From assembly GCA_022376925.1 (NCBI GenBank), contig JAIOJX010000032.1:199760939-199824938 (forward strand): 64,000 nt of DNA. The letters are read 5' to 3'. Source of the stretch: Tragulus kanchil. Taxonomy: Eukaryota; Chordata; Mammalia; Artiodactyla; Tragulidae. Below the pieces are notes generated by a model that was given only the letters and a program-made list of their open reading frames with translations, did no database searches and had not been told where the DNA came from. Shown here piece after piece: positions 11,991-23,085 of this stretch (the stretch's first letter is position 1; each line of letters opens with the position of its first letter). A program made the translations under genes and the position numbers.

Positions 11991-12354
11991 GAAATTCAGA
12001 GTATTATTTTGATCCATCAGCAGTGGTGGCAGACTGTTTCACTCTGTTTTTTCAGACTATTTTTTCTATCAATAATACAATCCATATCAACAACTTATGT
12101 AACAAGCCATCATATCTGACAGTAAGCATGAAAAGTTTGCTTTTATGATAACCTGGACTATTTTAGGACATTCTCAGTTTGTAATAAGGAAAACATATGT
12201 CTCCTTCTTTACCTAATCTGCCACATCTATTTCCTTTGTTGGACAGCTTCGACAGAATCATGTATTTCTGCTGCTTCCATTAACTGGCATCATGCCTAGC
12301 AGAGAATAGGGACATATTCTAAACATTAACCATTTGGGATCACAAGTCAGCACC

Positions 12355-12535
12355 TTTGGTCTCAAATCCTGTACTTGCTAACTATAGGACCTCTGAGCCT
12401 CAGTTTTATCACAGGAAAAATGGAAATGATAATGAACTCAACTTTACTAAATGTTCTAGAGTTAATGAGATAATAGATACAAAGAACTCAGCACAGTTCT
12501 TTGTATTCAGAAAATGTTAAAAGAACAGCTGAGTC
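12355..12535 (+). repeat. MIR SINE remnant
   Basis: The order 'ctcaaatcctgtacttgcta', 'ggacctctgagcctcagttt', 'aaaatggaaatgataatg' and 'gttaatgagataatagatac' follows the plus strand of MIR. The second stitched copy is at about 13463-13645. Confidence 0.65.
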
Positions 12536-14072
12536 ATCGCCACCTTAGGAAATGGAGAAGGTTAAGCAGAAATTTACAAAACACACAAAAAGAAAACAAA
12601 AGCTGTTGGCAGAGAGATAGAAGAAAAAACACCAAATTACAGGATGGATATTTCCTTTAAGGCAAAAGCAACTGTGTTGTTTGGGTGCACTAGACCTTAA
12701 CTAATCAGGAAGGCCCAGCTGTAGTTGAGGGGATTCCTAATATTGCAACCATTTAAAATCCTCTTCTATGGTAGAAGTATACAGCCAATGCCTCACACAA
12801 TACTTAGATGTGATGAGGTATAAATGAAAGATTTGAGGTTCTGTATCGGATCAACTTTATTAGTCACCTAAATTTTAATGGGCCTTAAGCTAGCAGAAGA
12901 CAGCTTCTTGAAACATGATGTATGTGTGTATATATATTACATCTATATGTACATATATGTATGTATGGATGGATATTTATGTTGTCCATGCATATATGGA
13001 TATATTTATGGGTGTGTATATATATTTATGTATATGTATAAGTATCTATGAATGCATATATATAATAAATTATTTATATTCTCCCTTGAACATCAACTTG
13101 AAATTCAGAGTATTATTTTGATCCATCAGCAGTGGTGGCAGACTGTTTCACTCTGTTTTTTCAGACTATTTTTTCTATCAATAATACAATCCATATCAAC
13201 AACTTATGTAACAAGCCATCATATCTGACAGTAAGCATGAAAAGTTTGCTTTTATGATAACCTGGACTATTTTAGGACATTCTCAGTTTGTAATAAGGAA
13301 AACATATGTCTCCTTCTTTACCTAATCTGCCACATCTATTTCCTTTGTTGGACAGCTTCGACAGAATCATGTATTTCTGCTGCTTCCATTAACTGGCATC
13401 ATGCCTAGCAGAGAATAGGGACATATTCTAAACATTAACCATTTGGGATCACAAGTCAGCACCTTTGGTCTCAAATCCTGTACTTGCTAACTATAGGACC
13501 TCTGAGCCTCAGTTTTATCACAGGAAAAATGGAAATGATAATGAACTCAACTTTACTAAATGTTCTAAAGAGTTAATGAGATAATAGATACAAAGAACTC
13601 AGCACAGTTCTTTGTATTCAGAAAATGTTAAAAGAACAGCTGAGTCATCGCCACCTTAGGAAATGGAGAAGGTTAAGCAGAAATTTACAAAACACACAAA
13701 AAGAAAACAAAAGCTGTTGGCAGAGAGATAGAAGAAAAAACACCAAATTACAGGATGGATATTTCCTTTAAGGCAAAAGCAACTGTGTTGTTTGGGTGCA
13801 CTAGACCTTAACTAATCAGGAAGGCCCAGCTGTAGTTGAGGGGATTCCTAGAAGACAGTAAGACAAAGACCATGACAAGCACATAGAGTGTGAGCAGGAC
13901 AAGTGTTTGGGAAGGCTCTGTTTTGGGCATCTAAAATCCAAAACTTGTCACAGACTTTCTTCTTTTCATTCAGAAAGTTCTTGTTGGATATGGGACTTGA
14001 GAAGAAAGCAGAGGAAGCTGGTAAAGTATCTTGAAAGGCAAGACAGAGAAAACTCTATGTGAAAAATTTTAG

Positions 14073-14280
14073 AGGGCTTCTCTGGTGGTTCAGATGGTAA
14101 AGAATCCACTTGCAAAGAAGGAGACACTGGTTAGATCTCTGGGTCAGGAAGATCCCCTGGAGAAGGGAATGGCTACCAATTCCAGCATTCTTGCCTGGAG
14201 AATTCCATGTACGGAAGAGCCTGCCAAGCTACAGTTCATGGGGTTATAAAGAATTGGATATGACTGGACATGTAACACTT
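14073..14280 (+). mobile_element. Bov-tA2/Bov-A2-type SINE
   Basis: A tRNA-like head ('gcttctctggtggttcagat') is joined to the BovB-derived tail ('ggagaagggaatggctacca', 'ttgcctggagaattccatg', 'aagaattggatatgactgga'). This composite of a tRNA-derived part and a BovB-derived part is ruminant-specific. The second stitched copy is at about 15226-15433. Confidence 0.9.
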
Positions 14281-14499
14281 TTCAAAAGAATGGGAGCTGG
14301 GAAAAGAGATAAGAAAGGGGCATAAAACCTCCCCATAAATGGGGACACTGGTGTAAGAATCAGGAACTGCTAGCAAGTAGATATAAAGAGATTCCCTTCA
14401 GCCACGTATCCTAAATGATTAGACCTACAGAGCATACTGTTGATACTTTGGTGATGGTTCCTAAATTAAAACTCCTCAGAGAGGCTCTCACCTATCTCT

Positions 14500-14680
14500 G
14501 TTTTTTTTTTTTTTTTTTTGACATATAAAAAGCTGCACACAGTTTTATATACAACCTAATGAGTTTGAAGATAAGTATATACCTATGAAACCATTGACCT
14601 TAAAACAACTTATTCCGTTTGGTAACTGTAATTCAAAGAAAACAGTTTACCTACATTTCTTGTATTTCTTAAAGCCACCT
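14500..14680. repeat. T-run followed by L1M-like 3' fragment
   Basis: A T-run at about 14501-14519 is followed by 'acctaatgagtttgaagata', 'gtatatacctatgaaacca'. This resembles the 3' region of an old mammalian L1. The second stitched copy is at about 15653-15833. Downstream, the 19-bp word AGAACACAAATGACTGTTT occurs twice, at 14732-14750 and 14759-14777. Confidence 0.4.
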
Positions 14681-16383
14681 TTGAAATCATTTATATATCT
14701 GTTCTTTATTCATGTTTATGCTTAGGCATGAAGAACACAAATGACTGTTTTATGCAAAAGAACACAAATGACTGTTTCTGAATGAGTGAGTCAAGGACAT
14801 TCAGAAGTTTAATCATTCTCGTAGAAACCCAGGAGGTTTACAGGGTCCAGTTTCAGATTTCCAAACAAACCAAACCACAACCTCACACAATTTATGGAAT
14901 CCTCCAGCCACTGATCCACAAGTGTCAAATGTGGGCTGATTAGGAAGATGTTCCACTTTTCTTCTTGTGGTTTCATCAGATCAAATGGCATAGTGATCGT
15001 AATATACCAACAGCTCTCAGTTATTTAGTGAACAATGACCTATTTTGATCCCAGAAAGTCATCCATTGTCTGGGATTTTTCATCTAAAATCCAAAACTTG
15101 TCACAGACTTTCTTCTTTTCATTCAGAAAGTTCTTGTTGGATATGGGACTTGAGAAGAAAGCAGAGGAAGCTGGTAAAGTATCTTGAAAGGCAAGACAGA
15201 GAAAACTCTATGTGAAAAATTTTAGAGGGCTTCTCTGGTGGTTCAGATGGTAAAGAATCCACTTGCAAAGAAGGAGACACTGGTTAGATCTCTGGGTCAG
15301 GAAGATCCCCTGGAGAAGGGAATGGCTACCAATTCCAGCATTCTTGCCTGGAGAATTCCATGTACGGAAGAGCCTGCCAAGCTACAGTTCATGGGGTTAT
15401 AAAGAATTGGATATGACTGGACATGTAACACTTTTCAAAAGAATGGGAGCTGGGAAAAGAGATAAGAAAGGGGCATAAAACCTCCCCATAAATGGGGACA
15501 CTGGTGTAAGAATCAGGAACTGCTAGCAAGTAGATATAAAGAGATTCCCTTCAGCCACGTATCCTAAATGATTAGACCTACAGAGCATACTGTTGATACT
15601 TTGGTGATGGTTCCTAAATTAAAACTCCTCAGAGAGGCTCTCACCTATCTCTGTTTTTTTTTTTTTTTTTTTGACATATAAAAAGCTGCACACAGTTTTA
15701 TATACAACCTAATGAGTTTGAAGATAAGTATATACCTATGAAACCATTGACCTTAAAACAACTTATTCCGTTTGGTAACTGTAATTCAAAGAAAACAGTT
15801 TACCTACATTTCTTGTATTTCTTAAAGCCACCTTTGAAATCATTTATATATCTGTTCTTTATTCATGTTTATGCTTAGGCATGAAGAACACAAATGACTG
15901 TTTTATGCAAAAGAACACAAATGACTGTTTCTGAATGAGTGAGTCAAGGACATTCAGAAGTTTAATCATTCTCGTAGAAACCCAGGAGGTTTACAGGGTC
16001 CAGTTTCAGATTTCCAAACAAACCAAACCACAACCTCACACAATTTATGGAATCCTCCAGCCACTGATCCACAAGTGTCAAATGTGGGCTGATTAGGAAG
16101 ATGTTCCACTTTTCTTCTTGTGGTTTCATCAGATCAAATGGCATAGTGATCGTAATATACCAACAGCTCTCAGTTATTTAGTGAACAATGACCTAGTTTG
16201 ACTTTTGCATTCACCTGTAGTTTTTAATCTCTTCACCTGCCTATTGGAACTTATTCCAAATAGTAAGAGAGGCAGAAACATTACAATACATGTATTATTC
16301 TTTTCAGAATATTTCTGGGCAAAATTTTAAGGTGTAGGATGTTGAAACAAGCAGTTGTAATGAGACTTAAAAATATATATATA

Positions 16384-16587
16384 CAGTTGACCCTTGAAAA
16401 CACAGGTTTAAATATAAACCTGTAAATATTATAGTCCTACATGATTTGCAGGTGATTGAATTTGTAGGTGCCAACCACAGATATGGAGGAACAGTAGGTG
16501 CCAAGCATTTACTATAAACTGTATGTGGATTTTCAAATGTGGGGAGGGTCAGCACTCCAAACTTTTGTATTATTCAGAGGTCAACTG
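16384..16587. mobile_element. Nonautonomous DNA transposon (pogo/Tigger-like MITE)
   Basis: The left end CAGTTGACCCTTGA at 16384-16397 and the right end TCAGAGGTCAACTG at 16574-16587 are imperfect inverted repeats (12 of 14). The left end is preceded by TA, the target base pair of Tc1/mariner/pogo transposons; the right-hand TA is lost. The terminus matches a common eutherian MER-type element from memory. Its 204 bp are far too short for a transposase. Confidence 0.7.
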
Positions 16588-16785
16588 GTTTTGAAAGTTT
16601 AAATTATCCATAATATCTCTGATCTCATTAAAAAGACTGGTTCAAATTTCAACTTTAATATAATGATTTATAACATCACTTAATATATTCTGTTGGTTTG
16701 TCTAAATATCACATTCTTCACAGAGGAGCAATTATTTCAGTAACATATTATCTTTTCAGTTGTTATTTTGCAGTGGAGAAAAGGA

Positions 16786-16848
16786 TTGCTTTAAAGGTAT
16801 ATTACAATGAAATGGACTGCTTTAAAGGTTATATTACAATGCAATGGA
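16786..16848. repeat. Two-unit tandem repeat of about 32 bp
   Basis: Units 16786-16816 and 16817-16848 share 'tgctttaaagg', 'tatattacaatg' and 'aatgga' and differ by three small changes. The following bases 'tttcaaagcagtc' form a short imperfect inverted repeat with the unit start. Confidence 0.7.
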
Positions 16849-17143
16849 TTTCAAAGCAGTCTGCTATTTCATAAACAGATTCATGTGTTTCCCCAGATTT
16901 CAAGATTTCTCTTATCAGTTAGCTTTGCAGTGATAACTGCAAATTAGTAATTTAGCTAACGGATCTTTCTATCACTTGTGATAGATATCACAAGAAAGGG
17001 AACAAGCAACGAGGAGTCAGAGAAGAGCTAGGAGGAGAATTGATCTTTCAGCAGCACAGTTGTGCTCATTATAAGCAGAGGAATATGGGTTTGTTTCTGT
17101 CACTAAAAAAAGCAATATTGACTCAAGGACAACATGAATCATG

Positions 17144-19362
17144 AAAACTAGTGACAGAAAAGAAGTTAGGTCCTCTCTGTTATCATCTCCCAGTACCCCT
17201 ACATAAGAATCATGCCTAATAGGATGTTAGAGCTTGAAAGGGACTTCTAGATCATCCAGCATGATCTCCTACTTTTACCTATACTGGAAGTGAGGCCCAA
17301 GGAGAGGAAGTCATTTGCTAAAGCTGTAGTACTGCCGCAAAAACAACTCAAATCCTTGTAAGTATTCCCAGAAAAGGTCGTTCACCTCTTAGAAATACAT
17401 GTGTAGGTGTAAATAAAACTATATTCAAGGGGGGTTTTAATCTGACAAAACTATATATTACATAGCAGGAACAAGCAAGAACAATCAGAACCAAGTTGTT
17501 AATACACTCAATGAACTGAATAATACCTTATTTTACCACCCCCTTGTTCTCCTACTTATTTAGAAAATGTATATATTGAAACAAGTTTCATTGTATTTAA
17601 GTCTCCTCATGCATGGATCAGTTAAAATAAAATGCTCTAGGCATCATGTTTCATTGGGTTCTGGAAGGTATACAGAGCAAGCTTAGGTAGATTTTTATGA
17701 TATAAGACAGTATTTATAGTGGAATTGGGTCCCTGCCACTCATATCCCAGGAAGCAGTACAATCCAGGGTATCTATGTCCCACTGGTCAGCAATACTTGT
17801 GCTTCGTTCTACCTTGGAAGCTACTTGGGCCACTGGAGTAGTTTTAGTGATCATAAGTTTAACAAAAAGATCTTTATGGCTGAATGAACTCATTGACCTC
17901 TAAAGCTTGATTCAACCCTGAGATTCTAATTGTAGCAACAGACACCCTGGGCATATTTCAAGTGTCATTCTGAACAAAGCACATCAGAGAAGGAAAATCT
18001 TTCAGATTCATTATCCTGTCATTTCAACCAATATAAAAGCTAGCTTCATTATCTAAAAGCTTTATTGGAATGTCTACATAAGACTACATACATTTCTAAG
18101 TTATCTCCCTGAAGTAAGCATCCTTGTCTATAAGTCAAGTCAAATATACCCAATGTAGGTATCCCTGAACAAATAGGCTACCAGCTCCCCAAAAGACATT
18201 TCATCCTCTTGCCTATAATGTATATGGAAGAAGAACCCTGTCATATAATATAAAACTAGTGACAGAAAGAAGTTAGGTCCTCTCTGTTATCATCTCCCAG
18301 TACCCTACATAAGAATCATGCCTAATAGGATGTTAGAGCTTGAAAGGGACTTCTAGATCATCCAGCATGATCTCCTACTTTTACCTATACTGGAAGTGAG
18401 GCCCAAGGAGAGGAAGTCATTTGCTAAAGCTGTAGTACTGCCGCAAAAACAACTCAAATCCTTGTAAGTATTCCCAGAAAAGGTCGTTCACCTCTTAGAA
18501 ATACATGTGTAGGTGTAAATAAAACTATATTCAAGGGGTTTTAATCTGACAAAACTATATATTACATAGCAGGAACAAGCAAGAACAATCAGAACCAAGT
18601 TGTTAATACACTCAATGAACTGAATAATACCTTATTTTACCACCCCCTTGTTCTCCTACTTATTTAGAAAATGTATATATTGAAACAAGTTTCATTGTAT
18701 TTAAGTCTCCTCATGCATGGATCAGTTAAAATAAAATGCTCTAGGCATCATGTTTCATTGGGTTCTGGAAGGTATACAGAGCAAGCTTAGGTAGATTTTT
18801 ATGATATAAGACAGTATTTATAGTGGAATTGGGTCCCTGCCACTCATATCCCAGGAAGCAGTACAATCCAGGGTATCTATGTCCCACTGGTCAGCAATAC
18901 TTGTGCTTCGTTCTACCTTGGAAGCTACTTGGGCCACTAGAGTAGTTTTAGTGATCATAAGTTTAACAAAAAGATCTTTATGGCTGAATGAACTCATTGA
19001 CCTCTAAAGCTTGATTCAACCCTGAGATTCTAATTGTAGCAACAGACACCCTGGGCATATTTCAAGTGTCATTCTGAACAAAGCACATCAGAGAAGGAAA
19101 ATCTTTCAGATTCATTATCCTGTCATTTCAACCAATATAAAAGCTAGCTTCATTATCTAAAAGCTTTATTGGAATGTCTACATAAGACTACATACATTTC
19201 TAAGTTATCTCCCTGAAGTAAGCATCCTTGTCTATAAGTCAAGTCAAATATACCCAATGTAGGTATCCCTGAACAAATAGGCTACCAGCTCCCCAAAAGA
19301 CATTTCATCTTCTTGCCTGACTATAATGTATATGGAAGAAGAACCCTGTCATATAATATAGT
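17144..19362. repeat. Tandem copy pair 6
   Basis: Copy one is 17144-18251 and copy two is 18252-19362, directly abutting, offset about 1108 bp. Differences are one-base homopolymer indels, two substitutions (for example G at 17835 against A at 18939) and a four-base indel near the end. No gene is present. Confidence 0.9.
17195..17345 (-). repeat. Ancient MIR-class repeat remnant
   Basis: The words 'gagcttgaaagggacttcta', 'gatcatccagcatgatctcc' and 'gtgaggcccaaggagaggaa' follow an ancient mammalian SINE of MIR/MIR3 kind on the minus strand. The second stitched copy is at about 18305-18450. Confidence 0.5.
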
Positions 19363-19430
19363 GTTACATCACAAACTGGACTCTATGACTGTCATTTTTT
19401 ATTCCTTACTGAAAGACTGGAAAACCTGGT

Positions 19431-19730
19431 TTCAACCGACTAGGTTGTTCCACCCAAAGGCAGGCAAACATCCTCCCTGAGGCCCCCTCCCGATATGAGG
19501 CCTCCACCCACCAAATTCCAACGCTAGGCGGCACTCCCTGGAATTTCTACTGAGCAGAATGAAAGAAATCTCACAGGTTGCTATTCATCAGATGCTCCTT
19601 CAGCCCTATTCCCGACTGCCCACCAGCCCATCACCCTCAGACCAGCCTTAGACTCCCCATGCCCAGACAAAGACTCAGCAAGAAGTAGCCAGACAAAGTT
19701 CGGCGCCCTATATCACCAAAAAGGCTGGAA
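19431..19730 (+). pseudogene. Endogenous retrovirus 3' internal remnant
   Basis: This C-rich segment precedes the LTR at 19731. It ends in a polypurine-tract-like AAAAAGGCTGGAA (19718-19730), immediately before the LTR TG, the position where gammaretrovirus-like elements prime plus-strand synthesis. It is probably the end of env plus 3' noncoding sequence. Stops interrupt it and no intact protein is encoded. The rest of the provirus (gag, pol, most of env, 5' LTR) is absent from the window. Confidence 0.6.
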
Positions 19731-20113
19731 TGTTAGGTTGGTAGGCTATTAAAAGGTTAACACGGCAGCCGGAGATTCCCCAGCTCTAAATAGTCATAAG
19801 AAAAGGCCAGTTGCTAGGGTCAACAAGGCAACCAGAGACTCCCCGGCATTAAATCAGGGGGTCAGTTGCTTGCCTGCTGGCGCCTGAGAGTCTCCTTAGA
19901 CCTACAATAAAGAGATAGCCTTGGCCCTAAAGATTCCTCTGGAAAGTGTCAAGGACTTCACACCCCCAGCCCGCGGACACCTCAAGGATAGTGGGCTCAT
20001 CACTGGACTTCCTGCCAAACATATAGTCAATCGTGTAATGCCTGCTGTGCCTACCAAACATATAGCCAATCGTATGTTGCCTAATGTACTTGCGTTAATT
20101 TGAAACTTTGCCC

Positions 20114-20120
20114 TATAAAA
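20114..20120 (+). promoter_or_regulatory. LTR TATA box
   Basis: TATAAAA lies about 70 bp upstream of the AATAAA signal within the LTR, the normal retroviral arrangement. Activity in the host is not shown by the sequence. Confidence 0.65.
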
Positions 20121-20188
20121 ACCCCGGAATCCTCGGCGAGGGTGTGCAGCTTGTTCGACCAGGCTGTCACCCGAGTGCGCACTCGCTC

Positions 20189-20194
20189 AATAAA
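20189..20194 (+). terminator. LTR polyadenylation signal
   Basis: AATAAA lies in the presumed R region and is followed within 30 bases by a T/G-rich stretch, as in functional LTRs. Confidence 0.65.
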
Positions 20195-20292
20195 ATACTA
20201 CTCTTGCTTTTGCAGCTCTTGGTCTGGTCTTTGAGTCTCGGGGACCCCCTGGAGATCTCTGCTCCCTCCCATCGGGGGAACGGAGTTTAACA

Positions 20293-20695
20293 CTTACGAA
20301 GTAGTTGCATGTAATTTGTCTCGCACCATATCACCAGTTATAAGGGGCTGATCTGCATTAGAGCTGATAGGTCTAGTTCTATGGGGCATTTCATTTCAGT
20401 TATAGTTTAATTTTCAATTTTATACCTGAGCCATTGTTATCTCTTCTTATAATCACCCAAAAGGTCAGGAGCCACATGAAACGTGAAGTGCTTTTTGTAG
20501 TTACCCATGTAAGTAGAAACCTAATAAATACCTTTGACAATGGGATTGACAAGGATGATTATTTCTCATCTTCTGTAAGAGAAATCAAGGGTTCAACTAC
20601 AGCAGAATTCAAAAAGTTCAGTCAAAAATCACTGCCTTCCAGATTCGCAAAGGGCATGGTGAAACTATCTATCCAGAGCTTCAGGCCATGTAATT
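20293..20695. other. Unique noncoding stretch
   Basis: I see no repeat. The 87-codon frame at 20434-20697 runs up to the SINE and has no recognisable domain. Confidence 0.4.
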
Positions 20696-20711
20696 AAAAG
20701 TACATACACAG

Positions 20712-21048
20712 GGCTTCCCTGGTGGTCCAGTGGGTAAGGACACCGCCTTGCAGTGCAAGGGGCGCCGGTTCAATCCCTGGCCTGGGAAGATCCTACGAGC
20801 CGCGGAGCAGTTGGACCGATGTGTCCAATTACCGAGCTGGAGCTCTGGAGCACATGCGCCCAGAGCCGGTGCTCTGCGACAACAGAGGCCACTGCGATGG
20901 GTGGCCCACATGGGCCAAAGAACAAAAATGGATGAAAACAGACAAATGAAAGACCAATAGAAGTGGCCCGCCTGCTCCCCTCCCGTCCCTCCCCCAACCC
21001 GCACCAAAATAAATAAATAAGTCTAAACATGTCCTTAAAAACAAAAAA
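20712..21048 (+). mobile_element. Young tRNA-derived SINE (extended-tail subtype) with perfect TSD
   Basis: The head starts GGCTTCCCTGG at 20712 and has a clear B-box (GGTTCAATCC). The body is well preserved, and the extended segment 'caaagaacaaaaatggatg' is followed by a C-rich stretch, AAATAAATAAATAA and an A-run. A 16-bp target duplication AAAAGTACATACACAG occurs at 20696-20711 and again at 21049-21064 without mismatch, which implies a recent insertion. Confidence 0.95.
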
Positions 21049-21490
21049 AAAAGTACATACACAGCATGCTTTGCCTTCTTGTTACTCAACAACTTCCAGG
21101 TGAGACCAGATAAGTAGACAGAAGGTCATGAGAGGATTTAATTCTTATCATCTATTGTAGAAGATGACAACAGCAATCCCTGCACTAAAAAAGAAGCTCC
21201 TAATTACAGTTAAAAAGATAATTTGAGCAAGGTCACTCAGAGCAGCTTCAGTTAATCCTTATTTTTGAATGATGAACTCCATATTTAAATCCATTCCCTC
21301 AATAGCAATTGGAGAAGTGAAACACGGAAAGAAACTGTCTATAATGGACAACACCAAACATTAATCTCAGTGTAACAAGGAGGCTTAATATAATTTCATA
21401 GTCATGCTGGTACGTGAGTGACTATTATGCACCAGGACATGTGCTGGGGACAATGGGACACAGGATGTAATGATGGTCTACTCTGTGGCA

Positions 21491-21548
21491 GGTGCTGCTC
21501 AGAAGTGTATGACTCTGTGTGACACCGTACACTGTAGCCTGCCAGGAT
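21491..21548 (-). mobile_element. Bov-A fragment
   Basis: 'gctgctcagaagtgtatgac' followed by 'tgtagcctgccagg' matches the reverse complement of the BovB-derived Bov-A 3' end. The second stitched copy is at 22674-22731. Confidence 0.6.
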
Positions 21549-21689
21549 AGTACTTCATATATGACACCTCAGAAGCCCAGTAGTATAGGCATGCTAATGT
21601 CCATTTCATGCTACTTACACCTGCTGAAAGCAATATGCAACATGGCTCCTAGTCATCCCATCTCCCAGTATCAATGTCTTTATGCCACC

Positions 21690-21902
21690 ATGTGTGCATG
21701 ATCAGTTGTTCAGTCATGTTCAACTTCTTGCAACCACATGGACTGTAGCCTGCCAGCCTCCTCTGTCCATGGAATTCTCCGTGCAAGAATACTGGAGCTG
21801 GTAGTCATTCCCTTCTCCAGGCGATCTTCCCAACCCAAGGATTGAACCCATGTATTCTGCATTGGCAGGTGGATTCTTTATCTCTGAGTCACTGGGAAGC
21901 TG
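21690..21902 (-). mobile_element. Bov-A2/Bov-tA2 SINE, minus strand
   Basis: The sequence runs from the BovB-derived end ('agttgttcagtcatgttcaa', 'ctgtagcctgccagcctcct') to the tRNA-like head ('ggattgaaccca', 'attggcaggtggattcttta', 'gagtcactgggaagc'). Confidence 0.9.
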
Positions 21903-22872
21903 CTCCCCTTAGATACGCAGTGGACATATCACACCTAAGGGATGGATAGTATATATCAGGGGTGATGGAATCACTTTCAAAGTCAGATTGACAAAGACAG
22001 CGGCTTCTAGCTTGGTTACCCCATCTCTCATTTACACTGAGGGAAGATAGCTACTATGCTGCAAGCTATTCTACAGAGAGGTCCACTTGCCAAGGAGCTG
22101 ATGTATTTGGCCAAGAATCTACAAGGAGCTAAGGCCTACCAACTGCAAGAGAAAGAAACTTAGAAGACAATCCCTCCCAAGTTGAGCCTTGAGACTGAAG
22201 CCCTGGCTGGCATCTTTACTGCAACCTTTGAGGGACACTAAGAAAATCATCCAGCTATGCTACCTGGATTTCTGAGCCACAAAACTGTGATGAGTTATTA
22301 CTGTTTGAAGAAGTTCAGTTTTAGATTAATTTGCTTTGCAGCAATAAATAATCCACATAACACTATTTTCTCCTTGCTACTCACAATTACAGTTAAAAAG
22401 ATAATTTGAGCAAGGTCACTCAGAGCAGCTTCAGTTAATCCTTATTTTTGAATGATGAACTCCATATTTAAATCCATTCCCTCAATAGCAATTGGAGAAG
22501 TGAAACACGGAAAGAAACTGTCTATAATGGACAACACCAAACATTAATCTCAGTGTAACAAGGAGGCTTAATATAATTTCATAGTCATGCTGGTACGTGA
22601 GTGACTATTATGCACCAGGACATGTGCTGGGGACAATGGGACACAGGATGTAATGATGGTCTACTCTGTGGCAGGTGCTGCTCAGAAGTGTATGACTCTG
22701 TGTGACACCGTACACTGTAGCCTGCCAGGATAGTACTTCATATATGACACCTCAGAAGCCCAGTAGTATAGGCATGCTAATGTCCATTTCATGCTACTTA
22801 CACCTGCTGAAAGCAATATGCAACATGGCTCCCAGTCATCCCATCTCCCAGTATCAATGTCTTTATGCCACC

Positions 22873-23085
22873 ATGTGTGCATGATCAGTTGTTCAGTCAT
22901 GTTCAACTTCTTGCAACCACATGGACTGTAGCCTGCCAGCCTCCTCTGTCCATGGAATTCTCCGTGCAAGAATACTGGAGCTGGTAGTCATTCCCTTCTC
23001 CAGGCGATCTTCCCAACCCAAGGATTGAACCCATGTATTCTGCATTGGCAGGTGGATTCTTTATCTCTGAGTCACTGGGAAGCTG
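22873..23085 (-). mobile_element. Bov-A2/Bov-tA2 SINE, stitched second copy
   Basis: This is the second rendering of the element at 21690-21902, offset 1183 bp. It is not an independent insertion. Confidence 0.9.

Larger units (their letters stand above)
11631..13848. repeat. Tandem copy pair 4 (overlaps pair 3)
   Basis: Copy one is 11631-12738 and copy two is 12740-13848, offset 1109 bp. Because pair 3 ends inside it, its first 170 bp also occur at 10495-10662, so that stretch is present three times. Differences are single-base indels such as 'ttctagagtt' against 'ttctaaagagtt'. Confidence 0.9.
13928..16195. repeat. Tandem copy pair 5
   Basis: Copy one is 13928-15042 and copy two is 15081-16195, offset 1153 bp, with a 38-bp joint. 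Copy one loses identity after 'acaatgacct' and copy two continues into unique flank. The paired frames at 14110/15263 and 14809/15962 are one sequence counted twice. Confidence 0.9.
16196..17143. other. Noncoding stretch with one MITE
   Basis: Apart from the DNA element at 16384-16587 and the two-unit repeat at 16786-16848 I see nothing recognisable. The frame at 16367-16555 on the minus strand lies inside the MITE. Confidence 0.5.
19731..20292 (+). mobile_element. Retroviral LTR (ERV1/gamma-like)
   Basis: The segment starts TGTTAGG and ends TTAACA, giving the TG...CA ends of an LTR over 562 bp. It carries TATAAAA at 20114-20120 and AATAAA at 20189-20194, in the order U3, TATA, R, polyadenylation signal, U5. 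The U3 has direct-repeat-like words ('caaacatatagtcaatcgt' and 'caaacatatagccaatcgta'). With the internal remnant upstream it is a 3' LTR of a truncated provirus. It could still serve as a promoter or polyadenylation site. Confidence 0.8.

Noticed and set aside
20712..20800. A functional tRNA gene
   Set aside because: The A- and B-box-like parts belong to the tRNA-derived head of a SINE. There is no complete cloverleaf, and the SINE body and tail follow directly.
20681..21092. Several overlapping frames of 75-108 codons with proline/glycine-rich ends
   Set aside because: All are different frames of one SINE with a perfect target duplication.
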